Source: Sphaerisporangium fuscum
GTDB lineage: Bacteria; Actinomycetota; Actinomycetes; Streptosporangiales; Streptosporangiaceae
Assembly (NCBI RefSeq): GCF_018531465.1
Contig: NZ_JAHDTF010000016.1
Coordinates: 1-64,000 of the forward strand
Direction of reading: 5' to 3'
Length of the DNA: 64,000 nucleotides
Part shown: in pieces, positions 1 through 10,258 of the stretch
Numbering within the stretch: the stretch's first letter is position 1
How the letters are laid out: every line of letters starts with the position of its first letter
Program-made: the position numbers and the translations under genes
Notes under the pieces: generated by a model
Seen by the model: only the letters and a program-made list of their open reading frames with translations
The model's database searches: none
What the model was told of the DNA's origin: nothing

Positions 1-1
1 G

Positions 2-2800
2 CCCGCTGACGCCGCGCCGGCGGCGAGCGTGACCGGCGGGGAGAACGGCGTGGCCGCCGCCGGTGAGGAGGCCGCCGCCGGGAAGGCCGCGCTCGGCCCC
101 ATGACGACGGAGGCCGCCGCCAGGGAGACCGCGCTCGCCCCCGTGGCGACGGAGGCCGGCGCCGATCAGGCGGCCGGCGAGAGCGCGCCGGCCGAGGCGC
201 CCGTGAAGCGCACTCGGGCGCGCCGCGCCACCGCCAAGGACCCCGACGCGCCCGCGACGACCCGTCGCACCCGCACCACCAAGAAGGACGCCGCCCAGGC
301 GGGCGAGGCCGCCGGGACCGAGGCCGAGGCCGCGCCGGTGAAGCGCCGCCGCACGCGGAAGACCGCCGAGGTCCCCGAGACCCCGGCGGAGCCGTCGGTC
401 GCCGCCGAGCCCGCCGCCGGGGCGCCCGCCACCACCGAGGCGGGCGCCGAGCCGCAGCCGGAGACCGCCGAGCCGTCCGTGAGCGTCGGCGCCGTGGCGG
501 AGGAGGCCGAGGTCGCCGAGGAGGTCCTCCGGACGCTTCCCGAGGAGGAGCCGCTCGACGACGAGCCGGCCGGTGAGGACATCACCGACGAGGCCGAGGC
601 GAGCGCTTCGCAGAGCTCCCTCTTCGCCGATCCGTTCGGCCTGGCCGCCATGGCCGAGCGCGCCGTGGCCCCGGCCGTCACCTTCCAGGCGCCCGCCGCG
701 GTGTTCACGCCGATCTTCCAGGCGCCCGAGCCGCGTCCCGCCGTGCCGCCGGTCGTACCGCAGCCGTTCCAGCGGGCCGAGCCCGTGGCCGATGAGCTCG
801 AGGAGGCCGACGACGCCGCCGAGGCGGTCGCCGACGACGAGGACGACGAGGGCGATGCCGGCAGCCGCCGCCGTCGCCGCCGTCGCGGAGGCCGCGGCCG
901 GGGCAAGGTCCGCGATGCCGACGAGACCGAAGAGACCGACGACGAGGGCGACGATCAGTCCGCCGCGGCCGACGAGGCGGAGACCGGCGAGGCCGAGCAG
1001 TCGCATGAGGCGGCCCAGGACGCCGACGAGGGCGGTTCGTCCTCACGGCGTCGCCGCCGCCGGCGTCGCAGGGGCGGTGACGATCTCGAGGCCCCCGCCG
1101 ACGACCCGCCGAACACGGTGGTGCGCATCCGCGCGCCGCGCGCGGGCCGGCCGGTGTCGGTCGACGAGGTGCAGAGCTTCCGCGGGTCGACCCGCCTGGA
1201 GGCCAAGAAGCAGCGCCGCCGCGAGGGCCGCGAGCAGGGCCGCCGCCGTCCGCCGGTGATCACCGAGTCGGAGTTCCTGGCCCGCCGCGAGTCGGTGGAG
1301 CGGGTGATGGTGGTGCGCCGCCAGGGCGGCCGCACGCAGATCGCCGTGCTCGAGGACGGCGTGCTCGTCGAGCACTACGTCGACCGCGAGGCCAGCCAGT
1401 CGTACGTCGGCAACGTCTACCTCGGCAAGGTGCAGAACGTCCTGCCGTCGATGGAGGCCGCGTTCATCGACGTCGGCAAGGGCCGCAACGCCGTGCTGTA
1501 CGCCGGCGAGGTGAACTTCGACACCGCCGGGCTCGAAGGCCAGCCCAAGCGCATCGAGTCGGCGCTGAAGTCCGGCCAGTCGGTGCTGGTCCAGGTCACC
1601 AAGGACCCCATGGGCCACAAGGGCGCCCGGCTCACCAGCCAGATCAGCCTGCCGGGCCGTTACCTGGTGTACGTCCCGGACGGCTCCATGACCGGCATCA
1701 GCCGCAAGCTCCCCGACAAGGAGCGCACCCGGCTGAAGAGCATCCTGAAGAAGGTCATGCCGGAGAACGCCGGTGTGATCGTCCGGACCGCCGCCGAGGG
1801 GGCCTCGGAGGAGGAGCTCAGCCGCGACGTCGCCCGGCTGTCGGCGCAGTGGGAGAACATCCAGCGCAAGGCCAAGTCGGCGAGCCCGCCCGAGCTGCTC
1901 TACTCCGAGCCCGACCTGACCATCCGCGTGGTGCGTGACGTCTTCAACGAAGACTTCTCCTCCCTGGTGGTGGCCGGCGACGAGGCGTGGGGCACCGTCG
2001 ACGAGTACGTCCGCTACGTCGCGCCGCACCTGGCCGACCGCCTCACCAAGTGGGAGGACGGCGACGTCTTCGCGGCCTACCGCATCGACGAGCAGATCGC
2101 CAAGGCGATGGAGCGCAAGGTGTGGCTGCCGAGCGGCGGCTCGCTGGTGATCGACCGCACCGAGGCGATGACCGTCGTCGACGTGAACACCGGCAAGTTC
2201 ACCGGCCACGGCGGCAACCTCGAGGAGACCGTCACCAAGAACAACCTCGAGGCGGCCGAGGAGATCGTCCGGCAGCTGCGGCTGCGCGACATCGGCGGCA
2301 TCATCGTGATCGACTTCATCGACATGGTGCTGGAGAGCAACCGCGACCTGGTGCTGCGGCGCATGCTGGAGTGCCTGGCCCGCGACCGCACCAAGCACCA
2401 GGTCGCCGAGGTCACCTCCCTGGGCCTGGTCCAGATGACCCGCAAGCGGGTGGGCCAGGGCCTGCTGGAGGCGTTCTCGACGCCGTGCGAGTGCTGCAAC
2501 GGGCGCGGGCTCATCGTCTCGACCGAGCCGGTCGAGGCCAAGCCCGAGCCGCGTGGCACGCAGGGCAAGATGGCGATCGAGAAGGCGGTGGCCGAGAAGC
2601 TGGGCAAGGTCAAGGCCGGTGCCGACAAGCTTCTCAAGGAGGTGGGTGTCGCTGTCGCGGCGAACGGCGAGGCCGGTCGTGATAGCGTGACCGATGCGCT
2701 TGACAGCTCCTCCGACGAGGACGGCCAAGACGCTCAGCCTTCCGCCCGGGGGCGGCGACGCTCCCGCAAGGCCACCAGACCGGCTGGGCCGGCCGAATAG
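2..2800 (+). CDS. rne: Ribonuclease E/G, 5' end outside window
   Basis: Endoribonuclease of the RNase E/G family, acting in mRNA decay and rRNA/tRNA processing. The reading frame is open from position 2, so the true start lies upstream; the GTG at 29 is probably internal. The first ~400 codons are Ala/Pro/Glu-rich with two Arg-rich blocks (about nt 862-905 and 1048-1075), the N-terminal extension typical of actinobacterial RNase E. The S1 domain follows at about nt 1290-1510. The catalytic aspartates lie in VVDVNTGKF (about nt 2174-2200) and IDFIDM (about nt 2309-2326), and the Zn-link is CECC (about nt 2490). A short basic tail ends the protein. It lies directly upstream of rplU, the usual actinobacterial order. 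RNase E versus G naming is by architecture. Confidence 0.95.
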   Translation, partial: PADAAPAASVTGGENGVAAAGEEAAAGKAALGPMTTEAAARETALAPVATEAGADQAAGESAPAEAPVKRTRARRATAKDPDAPATTRRTRTTKKDAAQAGEAAGTEAEAAPVKRRRTRKTAEVPETPAEPSVAAEPAAGAPATTEAGAEPQPETAEPSVSVGAVAEEAEVAEEVLRTLPEEEPLDDEPAGEDITDEAEASASQSSLFADPFGLAAMAERAVAPAVTFQAPAAVFTPIFQAPEPRPAVPPVVPQPFQRAEPVADELEEADDAAEAVADDEDDEGDAGSRRRRRRRGGRGRGKVRDADETEETDDEGDDQSAAADEAETGEAEQSHEAAQDADEGGSSSRRRRRRRRRGGDDLEAPADDPPNTVVRIRAPRAGRPVSVDEVQSFRGSTRLEAKKQRRREGREQGRRRPPVITESEFLARRESVERVMVVRRQGGRTQIAVLEDGVLVEHYVDREASQSYVGNVYLGKVQNVLPSMEAAFIDVGKGRNAVLYAGEVNFDTAGLEGQPKRIESALKSGQSVLVQVTKDPMGHKGARLTSQISLPGRYLVYVPDGSMTGISRKLPDKERTRLKSILKKVMPENAGVIVRTAAEGASEEELSRDVARLSAQWENIQRKAKSASPPELLYSEPDLTIRVVRDVFNEDFSSLVVAGDEAWGTVDEYVRYVAPHLADRLTKWEDGDVFAAYRIDEQIAKAMERKVWLPSGGSLVIDRTEAMTVVDVNTGKFTGHGGNLEETVTKNNLEAAEEIVRQLRLRDIGGIIVIDFIDMVLESNRDLVLRRMLECLARDRTKHQVAEVTSLGLVQMTRKRVGQGLLEAFSTPCECCNGRGLIVSTEPVEAKPEPRGTQGKMAIEKAVAEKLGKVKAGADKLLKEVGVAVAANGEAGRDSVTDALDSSSDEDGQDAQPSARGRRRSRKATRPAGPAE

Positions 2801-2824
2801 GCCGGCGCCCGGCGTACCGTCCGG

Positions 2825-2855
2825 TTCGACCAGGGGGCCCGATATCCGGTATCCT
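2825..2855 (+). promoter_or_regulatory. Possible rplU-rpmA promoter
   Basis: TTCGAC (2825-2830) and TATCCT (2850-2855) are separated by 19 bp in the 185-bp gap before rplU. The spacing is long and the -35 match is weak. Placement upstream of a strongly expressed ribosomal protein pair is the main support. Confidence 0.35.
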
Positions 2856-2985
2856 GGTCAACCGGTGCGTCCGGTGGCGTGCCTAGCTTCGCGCGCCTAC
2901 CCGGTTCGCCGGTCGTGTATCGACGGGAGCTGGATGCTAGAGGCGCAGCGTTCAGCGAGCAATTAGCCAGAAGAAGGGTTCCGCG

Positions 2986-3300
2986 GTGTACGCGATCGTT
3001 CGTTGCGGCGGCAGGCAGCAGAAGGTCTCCGTCGGTGACGTCCTCGAGGTGGACAAGGTCGCCGGTGAGGTCGGCTCCACGGTGTCGCTGTCGCCGGTGC
3101 TCGTCGTCAACGACGGCGATGTCACCACCGACGCTGCCACGCTTGGCAAGTTCGAGGTGACCGCCGAGATTCTCGGCGAGACCAAGGGCCCCAAGATCCG
3201 CATCCTCAAGTACAAGAACAAGACCGGCTACAAGAAGCGCCAGGGTCACCGCCAGCGGTACACCCAGGTGAAGGTAACCGGCATCAACCCCGGGAAGTAG
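2986..3300 (+). CDS. rplU: 50S ribosomal protein L21
   Basis: Structural protein of the large ribosomal subunit that binds 23S rRNA. The 104-aa product matches the family length. It begins [11 protein letters not shown] and ends with the basic [15 protein letters not shown] segment typical of L21. The GTG start at 2986 is preceded by an AGAAGGG-like ribosome binding site. It is followed after 12 nt by rpmA, so the two are surely one transcript, as in most bacteria. Confidence 0.98.
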   Translation: MYAIVRCGGRQQKVSVGDVLEVDKVAGEVGSTVSLSPVLVVNDGDVTTDAATLGKFEVTAEILGETKGPKIRILKYKNKTGYKKRQGHRQRYTQVKVTGINPGK

Positions 3301-3312
3301 TGGTAGCGAACC

Positions 3313-3570
3313 ATGGCACACAAGAAGGGCGCCTCGTCCACCCGGAACGGCCGTGACTCCAACGCCCAGCGGCTCGGGGTCAAGCGTTTCGGTGGTCAGC
3401 TCGTGAACGCCGGCGAGATCATCGTCCGCCAGCGCGGCACTCACTTCCACCCGGGTGACAACGTCGGCCGTGGTGGCGACGACACGCTGTTCGCGCTGGT
3501 CGCGGGCCACGTGCAGTTCGGTAACAAGCGCGGCCGTCGCGCCGTCAGCATCGTCCCGGCCGCGGAGTAG
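3313..3570 (+). CDS. rpmA: 50S ribosomal protein L27
   Basis: Large-subunit protein whose N-terminal tail reaches the peptidyl transferase centre. The 85-aa product begins [16 protein letters not shown], the canonical L27 start without the cleaved N-terminal extension seen in Firmicutes. It contains the conserved [20 protein letters not shown] stretch. It pairs with rplU and is followed by a strong terminator before obgE. Confidence 0.98.
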   Translation: MAHKKGASSTRNGRDSNAQRLGVKRFGGQLVNAGEIIVRQRGTHFHPGDNVGRGGDDTLFALVAGHVQFGNKRGRRAVSIVPAAE

Positions 3571-3639
3571 ATCCGCTCTATCGGGACCATGGGCCGCCGG
3601 GCCGCGTGATGAACGCGGTGGCGGCCGAGCCAGAACGTT

Positions 3640-3673
3640 GATGAGGCGGATCGACCTGTCGATCCGCCTCATC
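3640..3673 (+). terminator. Terminator after rpmA
   Basis: A perfect 15-bp stem (3640-3654 with 3659-3673) has a 4-nt loop CCTG. It lies 70 nt after the rpmA stop. No long U-tract follows, as is common in actinobacteria. It separates the ribosomal pair from obgE. Confidence 0.85.
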
Positions 3674-3811
3674 GTCGTTGAGGCCCGTTTTCCGCCAGGC
3701 GCCTCGGCGCAGGCCGACGCGGAAGCCGGGTGAAGGGCCTCGCCGTCGCGATGAGCGCGGAGGAGGTACGGCGTACGGCCAGGGCGGTCGCGCCGGCGAG
3801 AGGGAGTAACG

Positions 3812-5164
3812 GTGGCTGAGTTCGTCGATCAGGTGGTCCTGTACATCAAGGCCGGTGACGGGGGACACGGCTGCGCGTCCATCCACCGGGAGAAGTTCAA
3901 GCCGCTCGGCGGCCCCGACGGCGGCAACGGCGGACGCGGCGGTGACGTCCTGCTCGAGGTCGACGCCAACACCTCCACGCTGCTCGACTACCACCACCGC
4001 CCCCACCGCAAGGCCCCCAACGGCAAGCAGGGCGCGGGCTCCAACCGTGACGGCGCCAACGGCGAGGACGTCGTGCTGAAGGTGCCCAACGGCACCGTCG
4101 TCAAGGACGCCAGGACCGGCGAGGTGCTGATCGACCTGGTCGGCGTGGGCACCCGTTACGTCGTCGCGCAGGGCGGTCACGGGGGCCTCGGCAACGCCGC
4201 GCTGGCCTCCACCAAGCGCAAGGCTCCGGGCTTCGCGCTGCTCGGCGAGCCGGGCGACGAGCTCGAGGTGATCCTGGAGCTCAAGACGGTGGCCGACGTC
4301 GCGCTCGTCGGGTTCCCCAACGCCGGGAAGTCGTCGCTGATCGCGGCGCTGAGCGCCGCCCGCCCGAAGATCGCCGACTATCCCTTCACGACGCTGGTGC
4401 CCAACCTCGGCGTCGTGACCGCCGGGGAGACGGTGTTCACCGTCGCCGACGTGCCGGGCCTGATCCCGGGCGCCTCCGAGGGGCGCGGCCTCGGGCACGA
4501 GTTCCTCCGGCACGTCGAGCGCTGCTCGACGATCGTCCACGTGCTCGACTGCGCGACGATCGAGCCGGGGCGCGACCCGCTCAGCGACTACGAGGCGATC
4601 GAGGCCGAACTGGCGGCGTACGGCGAGCTGGACGACCGTCCCCGCCTGGTCGTGCTGAACAAGGCCGACGTCCCCGACGCCCGCGAGCTGGCCGACATGG
4701 TGCGGCCGATGCTGGAGGAGAAGGACCTGCGGGTCTTCACGATCTCCGCCGCCACCCATGAGGGGTTGCGGGAGCTGTCGTTCGCCATGGCCGAGATGGT
4801 CACCGCCGACCGGGCGTCCCGGCCGGTCGAGGAGCCCACCAGGCTGGTGATCCGGCCCAGGCAGTACGGCGACACCGGGTTCGAGGTCCGGCGCATCGAC
4901 GACGACACCTTCCAGGTCACCGGTGAGAAGCCCGAGCGCTGGATCCGGCAGACCGACTTCAGCAACGACGAGGCCGTGGGCTACCTCGCCGACCGCCTGG
5001 AGCGGCTCGGCATCGAGAAGGCCCTCAGCGAGGCGGGCGCCAGGGACGGCGCCGAAGTGATCATCGGCCCGATGGAGGGCGGTTACGTGTTCGACTGGCA
5101 TCCGACCCTCGACGCCGCCGCGGTCGCTCAGGGCCCGCGCGGCACCGACGACCGTCTCGGCTAG
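3812..5164 (+). CDS. obgE: Obg family GTPase (CgtA)
   Basis: Ribosome-associated GTPase involved in 50S maturation and in growth and sporulation control. The 450 aa carry three domains: the glycine-rich Obg fold (about 1-158), the G domain with P-loop GFPNAGKSS (about 167-175), DVPG (about 213) and NKAD (about 283), and a C-terminal OCT domain (about 350-430). The GTG start at 3812 follows GAGAGGGAG. A 22-nt gap leads to proB, so obgE-proB-proA is probably one transcript, an order widespread in actinobacteria. Confidence 0.97.
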   Translation: MAEFVDQVVLYIKAGDGGHGCASIHREKFKPLGGPDGGNGGRGGDVLLEVDANTSTLLDYHHRPHRKAPNGKQGAGSNRDGANGEDVVLKVPNGTVVKDARTGEVLIDLVGVGTRYVVAQGGHGGLGNAALASTKRKAPGFALLGEPGDELEVILELKTVADVALVGFPNAGKSSLIAALSAARPKIADYPFTTLVPNLGVVTAGETVFTVADVPGLIPGASEGRGLGHEFLRHVERCSTIVHVLDCATIEPGRDPLSDYEAIEAELAAYGELDDRPRLVVLNKADVPDARELADMVRPMLEEKDLRVFTISAATHEGLRELSFAMAEMVTADRASRPVEEPTRLVIRPRQYGDTGFEVRRIDDDTFQVTGEKPERWIRQTDFSNDEAVGYLADRLERLGIEKALSEAGARDGAEVIIGPMEGGYVFDWHPTLDAAAVAQGPRGTDDRLG

Positions 5165-5186
5165 ACCGGCAGGAAGGACTTCGCGC

Positions 5187-6338
5187 GTGGACTACACCGG
5201 ACGGGAGCGAGTGGCGACCGCTTCGCGCCTGGTCGTCAAGGTCGGCTCGTCGTCGCTGACGACGCCGCAGGGCACGATCGACGTCGACCGGGTGGACGCC
5301 CTGGTCGACGTGCTCGCCGCGCGCCGCCGCGCGGGGACGCAGATCGTGCTGGTGTCCTCCGGCGCGATCGCGGCCGGGCTCGGGCCGCTCGGCCTGACCG
5401 CCCGGCCGCGCGACCTCGCCACCCAGCAGGCCGCCGCCTCGGTCGGCCAGGGCGTGCTGGTGGCCCGCTACACCTCCTCCTTCGCCAGGTACGGCCTGCG
5501 CGTCGGCCAGGTGCTGCTCACGGCCGACGACATGATGCGCCGTTCCCACCACCGCAACGCGCAGCGCACCCTGGCGCGGCTGCTGGAGCTCGGCATCGTC
5601 CCGGTGGTCAACGAGAACGACACAGTCGCCACCGACGAGATCCGCTTCGGCGACAACGACCGCCTGGCGGCCCTGGTGGCCCACCTCATCCACGCCGACG
5701 CGCTGGTGCTGCTGTCGGACGTCGACGCGCTGTACGACGGCGACCCGCGCCAGCCGGGCGCCCGGCGCATCCCGCAGGTCGCCGGGCCGGAGGATCTCGA
5801 GGGCGTCGAGCTCGGCAGGTCCGGCCGGGTGGGCACCGGCGGCATGATCACCAAGGTGGAGGCGGCGCGCATCGCGACCGGCGCGGGCGTCCCGGTGGTC
5901 CTGACGGCGGCCGCCCACGCCGCGCAGGCCCTCGCCGGGCATGACGTCGGCACCTACTTCCAGCCCGACGGCCGCCACCCCGGCACCCGCCTGCTGTGGC
6001 TCGCCCACGCCACCACCGGCCGGGGCCGCCTGCACCTGGACGCCGGGGCGGTGGAGGCCGTCGTCGGCCGGCGCAAGTCGCTGCTGCCCGCCGGAGTGAC
6101 CCTCGTCGAGGGCGACTTCAGCGCGGGCGACCCCGTCGACCTGTACAGCCCGCACGGCACGCCGGTGGCGCGCGGGCTGGTGAACTTCGACGCCGCGGAG
6201 ATCCCCGAGCTGCTCGGCCGTTCCACGCGCGAGCTGGCCGCCACGCTCGGGCCCGAGTACGAGCGGGAGCTGATCCACCGCGACGACATCGTCATACTGG
6301 ACCCGAGCATCGAGAGCAGGAGCGCGAGGCATGTCTGA
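5187..6338 (+). CDS. proB: Glutamate 5-kinase
   Basis: First step of proline synthesis: ATP-dependent phosphorylation of L-glutamate to gamma-glutamyl phosphate. The 383 aa comprise an amino-acid-kinase domain (about 1-260; KVGSSSL near the N-terminus, [17 protein letters not shown] near 150) and a C-terminal PUA domain (about 278-365). The GTG start is preceded by AGGAAGGA. Its 3' end overlaps proA by 8 nt, indicating coupled translation of the two enzymes that hand over the labile acyl phosphate. Confidence 0.97.
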   Translation: MDYTGRERVATASRLVVKVGSSSLTTPQGTIDVDRVDALVDVLAARRRAGTQIVLVSSGAIAAGLGPLGLTARPRDLATQQAAASVGQGVLVARYTSSFARYGLRVGQVLLTADDMMRRSHHRNAQRTLARLLELGIVPVVNENDTVATDEIRFGDNDRLAALVAHLIHADALVLLSDVDALYDGDPRQPGARRIPQVAGPEDLEGVELGRSGRVGTGGMITKVEAARIATGAGVPVVLTAAAHAAQALAGHDVGTYFQPDGRHPGTRLLWLAHATTGRGRLHLDAGAVEAVVGRRKSLLPAGVTLVEGDFSAGDPVDLYSPHGTPVARGLVNFDAAEIPELLGRSTRELAATLGPEYERELIHRDDIVILDPSIESRSARHV

Positions 6339-7614
6339 GGCCGATGACTTCCTGAAGGTCGCCCACGCCGCCCGGGAGGCCGCCGCCGATCTGGCGCCGC
6401 TGCCGCGCGCGGCCAAGGACGCCGCTCTGCGCGCGATCGCCGACGCCCTCGAGGCGCGTGCCGGTGAGATCGTCGCGGCCAACGCCCTCGACGTGGAGGC
6501 GGCGCGGCGCGGCGGCACCGCCGAAGCCATGATCGACCGGCTCCGGCTCGACGAGAAGCGCGTGCGGGCCATCGCCGCGGCCGTCCGCCAGGTGGCCGAT
6601 CTGCCCGACCCCGTCGGCGAGGTCGTCCGGGGGAGCACCCTGCCGAACGGCCTGGAACTGCGGCAGATCCGTGTGCCGCTCGGCGTGGTCGGCATCATCT
6701 ACGAGGGGCGCCCCAACGTCACGGTGGACGCCGCCGCGCTCTGCCTCAAGAGCGGCAACGCCGTGCTGCTGCGCGGCTCCTCCAGCGCCTACCAGTCCAA
6801 CAGCGTCCTGGTGAAGGTCATGCAGGAGGCCCTCGACGCCACCGAGGTGCCGGCGGCGGCCGTGCAGCTCGTGCCGGGCACCACCCGCGAGTCCGTCAAG
6901 CACCTCATGCGGGCGCGGGGGCTGGTCGACGTCCTCATCCCGCGCGGCGGCGCGTCCCTGATCAACTCCGTGGTCGAGGAGTCGACGGTCCCGGTGATCG
7001 AGACCGGGGTCGGCAACTGCCACGTGTACGTCGACGCCGACGCCGATCTCGACCTGGCCCTGGAGATCCTCGTCAACGCCAAGGCCCAGCGGCCCTCGGT
7101 CTGCAACGCCGCCGAGACCTTCCTGGTCCACGCGGCGGTCGCCGACTCGTTCGTCCCCTCGGCGCTGGCGCGGCTGGCGCAGGAGGGCGTGACCGTGCAC
7201 GGCGACGAGCGGATCGCCTCCTACGGCCCCTCGGTGGTGCCCGCCACCGAGGACGACTTCGGGGCCGAATACCTCTCCCTCGACATCGCCGCGGCGGTCG
7301 TCGACTCCCTCGACGACGCCGTCGTCCACATCCGGCGATACGGCTCCGGCCACACCGACGCCATCGTCACCCGCTCCCAGCAGGCCGCGCGGCGGTTCGT
7401 CGCGCGGGTCGACTCGGCGGCGGTCGCGGTGAACGCCTCGACGCGGTTCACCGACGGCGGGGAGTTCGGGTTCGGGGCCGAGATCGGCATCTCCACCCAG
7501 AAGCTCCACGCGCGCGGCCCGATGGGCCTGCCGGAGCTCACCTCCACCAAGTGGGTGTACACCGGCGAGGGCCACCTGCGTACCGCCGCCGGCACCGTGA
7601 TCGCCGGATCGTAG
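6331..7614 (+). CDS. proA: Glutamate-5-semialdehyde dehydrogenase
   Basis: Second step of proline synthesis: NADPH-dependent reduction of gamma-glutamyl phosphate to glutamate-5-semialdehyde. The 427-aa length is typical. The catalytic cysteine lies in PSVCNAAET (about residue 258), and the conserved [14 protein letters not shown] stretch is near residue 125. The ATG overlaps the end of proB by 8 nt. A short hairpin follows the stop codon. Confidence 0.97.
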   Translation: MSEADDFLKVAHAAREAAADLAPLPRAAKDAALRAIADALEARAGEIVAANALDVEAARRGGTAEAMIDRLRLDEKRVRAIAAAVRQVADLPDPVGEVVRGSTLPNGLELRQIRVPLGVVGIIYEGRPNVTVDAAALCLKSGNAVLLRGSSSAYQSNSVLVKVMQEALDATEVPAAAVQLVPGTTRESVKHLMRARGLVDVLIPRGGASLINSVVEESTVPVIETGVGNCHVYVDADADLDLALEILVNAKAQRPSVCNAAETFLVHAAVADSFVPSALARLAQEGVTVHGDERIASYGPSVVPATEDDFGAEYLSLDIAAAVVDSLDDAVVHIRRYGSGHTDAIVTRSQQAARRFVARVDSAAVAVNASTRFTDGGEFGFGAEIGISTQKLHARGPMGLPELTSTKWVYTGEGHLRTAAGTVIAGS

Positions 7615-7619
7615 CCCCC

Positions 7620-7637
7620 GCGAGGGGCGTCCCTCGC
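7620..7637 (+). terminator. Probable terminator after proA
   Basis: A perfect 7-bp stem GCGAGGG/CCCTCGC with loop GCGT starts 6 nt after the proA stop. It is short but GC-only and well placed to end the obgE-proB-proA transcript. Confidence 0.5.
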
Positions 7638-7654
7638 CGCCGAGCGAGGGCGTG

Positions 7655-7715
7655 GGCACGGCCGCGGCGGTGGTCTGAGAGCGCCCCGAGCCGCCGAGCG
7701 GGGCGAGGCCGTAGG
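7655..7715. repeat. Diverged copy of the 114-bp intergenic repeat
   Basis: This segment contains GGGCACGGCCGCGGCGGTGG and then GAGCCGCCGAGCGGGGCGAG. It closely resembles parts of the tandem repeat at 37712-37940 (GCGCGGCGGTGGTCTGAG and GCCGAGCGGAGCGAGGCCAT). It is the only other copy I see in the window. Both copies lie just after the 3' end of a metabolic gene. Confidence 0.5.
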
Positions 7716-7810
7716 AACCGCCCCCTCGCGACGCCGCCGTTTACGGATTTTCGGTGGAAGGTGGGGTGTGGTTTCGGCGCGCCGCCGTGGCTCGGGGACC
7801 GATCGGCGCT

Positions 7811-9637
7811 ATGGTGGCGTCTCCTATGGGCGGACGGCGAGTGGGCGGGCTCGGGCGAGTCGGCCCGTACACCATGGTGGAGCGCCTCGGCCGCGGCGGC
7901 ATGGGCGACGTCTACCTCGCCGTGGGCCGGCGCGGGGTCAAGGTCGCCGTCAAGATGCTGCGTGATCCGATCGGGGACGATCCCGATGCGCGATTAAGGC
8001 TGGACCGCGAGGTGCGCGCGCTGCGCCGGGTCGAGAGCCCCTACGTCGCGCGCGTCCTCGACGCCGATCTGTCCGGTGACCGGCCGTACCTCGTGATGGA
8101 GCACATCGAGGGGGAGACCCTCCTCGACAAGGTGCGGCGCAGCGGCCCCCTGTCGGGGGCGAACCTCATCGAGCTCGCCCGAGGGCTGGCCACCGCGATA
8201 GCCATCATCCACGCCGCCGGAGTGATCCACCGCGACGTGAAGCCCGCCAACGTGGTGCTCGGCCCCGACGGCCCCGTGCTGATCGACTTCGGGATCGCCC
8301 AGGTGGCCGACGCGACCCGCGTCACCATGACCGGAACGTTCCTCGGCACCCCGGGCTACTCCGCCCCGGAGGTGTTCGCCGAGGAGCCGGTCGAGGAGCC
8401 CTCCGACGTGCACTCGTGGGCCGCGACGGTCGCCTTCGCGGCCACCGGACGGCCGACGTTCGGCAGGGGCAGCGTCGAGGCGCAGATGTACGCCGTCCTG
8501 AACGGGCGGGCGGACCTGGCCGGGGTGCCGGGGCTGCTGCTGCCGTTGATCAGGGCCGCGCTGAACCGCGAACCGGGCAAGCGGCCGACCGCCGCGCTGC
8601 TGGCCGACAGGCTCTCGCGCCTCGCCCGCGCGACCGCTCCGGCCACACCGGTCCTGGGCGCGCCGCCACGCCGCGACGAGCCGCCCTCTGGGCGCGTCAG
8701 AGACGAGCCCGCGCGCGTCCGAGGGGACGACCCGCCCGGTGGGCGTGGCAGGGCGGGAGAGCCATCAGGCGCGCGTCCGCGCGGCGAGGACACGCCGGGC
8801 GGCCGGGGACGTTCCGGGGAGCAGGAGCAGCCGGACGAGGCGGCCACGTCGCGGGCCCCGGAGGCGGCCGAGGCCGCCACCGACGGCGTGACTCCGCCGC
8901 CGCGGAAGAAGACGACCCAGCCGCGCCCGTCCGCGCGGACGGGGGTGCCCGGAGAGCGCGTCCGCGTCCGCCGCGCGGAAGGCCCCGAGCGCCGCGCCAA
9001 GGCCGAGGGCGCCGAGCACCGGCCGCGGGCCGAGGAGAAGGCCCGGCGTGCGGGGGGTGAGGCCAAGGAGGCGCAACTCGCCGCCGAGGCGGTGCAGGCC
9101 GGCGGCTCCACCGCGCCGGGCAGCGCGATGCTGGTCGTCCTGGCCATGGTGGCGGTGCCGTGCGTGGTGGCGTCGGTGATCTGGCCGCTCGCGACGTTCG
9201 TGATCACGGCGGCGTTCTGCGTGCTGGCCCGTGCCTGGTGGACCGGCCACTGGCTGGTCCGCAACCGCCGCTCGCCGCGCGTGCGCGGCACCCTGCGGGT
9301 GGTGACGCTCCCGGTGACCCTGAGCGGGGCGCTGCTCAGCGCGGCGCTGTGGCCGGGGCTTCCCGCCTCCGCCATTGCCGCCTCGGCCTTCTGGGTGGCG
9401 GCCGGAGGGCACATGGACGACGGGTGGTGGAACCAGGCGGGTCCCATGACGGTGGCCGGCGTGGTGTTCGGCGTGGTCTGCGGCGGTATCGTCGGCCGGG
9501 AGATCGAACGCGTGGGCGACCGCGCCCCCGACCTTCGCCGGGAGGGGCTGCGCGCGCTGTCGGTGCTCGGGGGTTTCGTCGCGCTGTGCGCGGCGGCCGT
9601 CCGGGTGCTCGCCTGGATCATCCCCCATGCGCTGTGA
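7811..9637 (+). CDS. Membrane-anchored Ser/Thr protein kinase (PknB-like)
   Basis: Eukaryotic-type kinase, 608 aa from the ATG at 7811; this start has GGGGA upstream, while an earlier in-frame GTG near 7754 has no ribosome binding site. The kinase domain (about 18-285) shows glycine loop GRGGMGDVY, VAVK lysine (about 48), HRDVKPANVV (about 140), DFGIA (about 159) and GTPGYSAPE. A ~170-residue Arg/Glu/Pro/Gly-rich linker follows, then four or five hydrophobic helices at the C-terminus (SAMLVVLAMVAVPCVVASVI onward). There are no PASTA repeats. The catalytic domain should face the cytoplasm; the multi-helix tail rather than a single-pass sensor is notable. Substrates are unknown. Confidence 0.9.
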   Translation: MVASPMGGRRVGGLGRVGPYTMVERLGRGGMGDVYLAVGRRGVKVAVKMLRDPIGDDPDARLRLDREVRALRRVESPYVARVLDADLSGDRPYLVMEHIEGETLLDKVRRSGPLSGANLIELARGLATAIAIIHAAGVIHRDVKPANVVLGPDGPVLIDFGIAQVADATRVTMTGTFLGTPGYSAPEVFAEEPVEEPSDVHSWAATVAFAATGRPTFGRGSVEAQMYAVLNGRADLAGVPGLLLPLIRAALNREPGKRPTAALLADRLSRLARATAPATPVLGAPPRRDEPPSGRVRDEPARVRGDDPPGGRGRAGEPSGARPRGEDTPGGRGRSGEQEQPDEAATSRAPEAAEAATDGVTPPPRKKTTQPRPSARTGVPGERVRVRRAEGPERRAKAEGAEHRPRAEEKARRAGGEAKEAQLAAEAVQAGGSTAPGSAMLVVLAMVAVPCVVASVIWPLATFVITAAFCVLARAWWTGHWLVRNRRSPRVRGTLRVVTLPVTLSGALLSAALWPGLPASAIAASAFWVAAGGHMDDGWWNQAGPMTVAGVVFGVVCGGIVGREIERVGDRAPDLRREGLRALSVLGGFVALCAAAVRVLAWIIPHAL

Positions 9638-9738
9638 CCCGCCCGTGGGGCGGGCCGGCGCATGGAGGATGATCACGCGGTGGCGATCGAATGGCGAAGA
9701 ATGCCCGGCCCTGCCGCGGCCGGGGGAAGGAACCACTC

Positions 9739-10218
9739 GTGACATATCCGGACCCTCAGTACCTCGGAACCGGAGGCGAGGTCACCGCGACCTACCGTCC
9801 CACCGGGCAGGAGCCCGATCTGGTCTACCCGAGCGGGAACACCGTGCACTACCTGGCCACCGGCGCCTCCACCGGCGGGCTGTTCGGCCTGTACCGCTGG
9901 GAGATGGGCCCGGAGCCGAGCGGGCCCTCACCACACTTCCACAGGTCGATCTCCGAGTCGTTCTACATCCTCACCGGGACGGTGCGGATCTACGACGGAA
10001 GGCGCTGGATCGACACGGTGCCGGGAGACTTCGTCCACGTACCGATCGGAGGGATCCACGCCTTCCGCAACGAGTCGGGCGAGCCGGCGTCGATGCTGCT
10101 GCACTTCTCGCCGGGAGCACCCCGCGAAGGCTACTTCGAGGGGCTGATCGACCTGGGCTCGGCGACCGAGGAGGAACGGGCGGAGTTCTATCTTCGCCAC
10201 GACAACCACTGGGTCTGA
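9739..10218 (+). CDS. Cupin-domain protein
   Basis: Small cytoplasmic cupin of 159 aa from the GTG at 9739, chosen because AAGGA sits just upstream; an in-frame ATG at 9691 lacks a good site. The cupin core spans about 35-115: HFHRSISESFYILTGTVRIY supplies the first motif and GDFVHVPIGGIHAFRNES the second, with His and Glu ligands for a metal. The C-terminal tail resembles sugar- or polyketide-linked cupins. Substrate unknown. It stands alone, convergent with the M48 protease gene. Confidence 0.75.
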   Translation: MTYPDPQYLGTGGEVTATYRPTGQEPDLVYPSGNTVHYLATGASTGGLFGLYRWEMGPEPSGPSPHFHRSISESFYILTGTVRIYDGRRWIDTVPGDFVHVPIGGIHAFRNESGEPASMLLHFSPGAPREGYFEGLIDLGSATEEERAEFYLRHDNHWV

Positions 10219-10258
10219 CCGGAGACTCCGGCCGCCCCGCGGGCCGCGACGGGCTCGC

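Noticed and set aside
1043-2728. Long open frame antisense to RNase E/G
   Set aside because: High GC gives long shadow frames in the antisense of real genes. The sequence is low-complexity and the plus strand encodes a clear RNase E/G.
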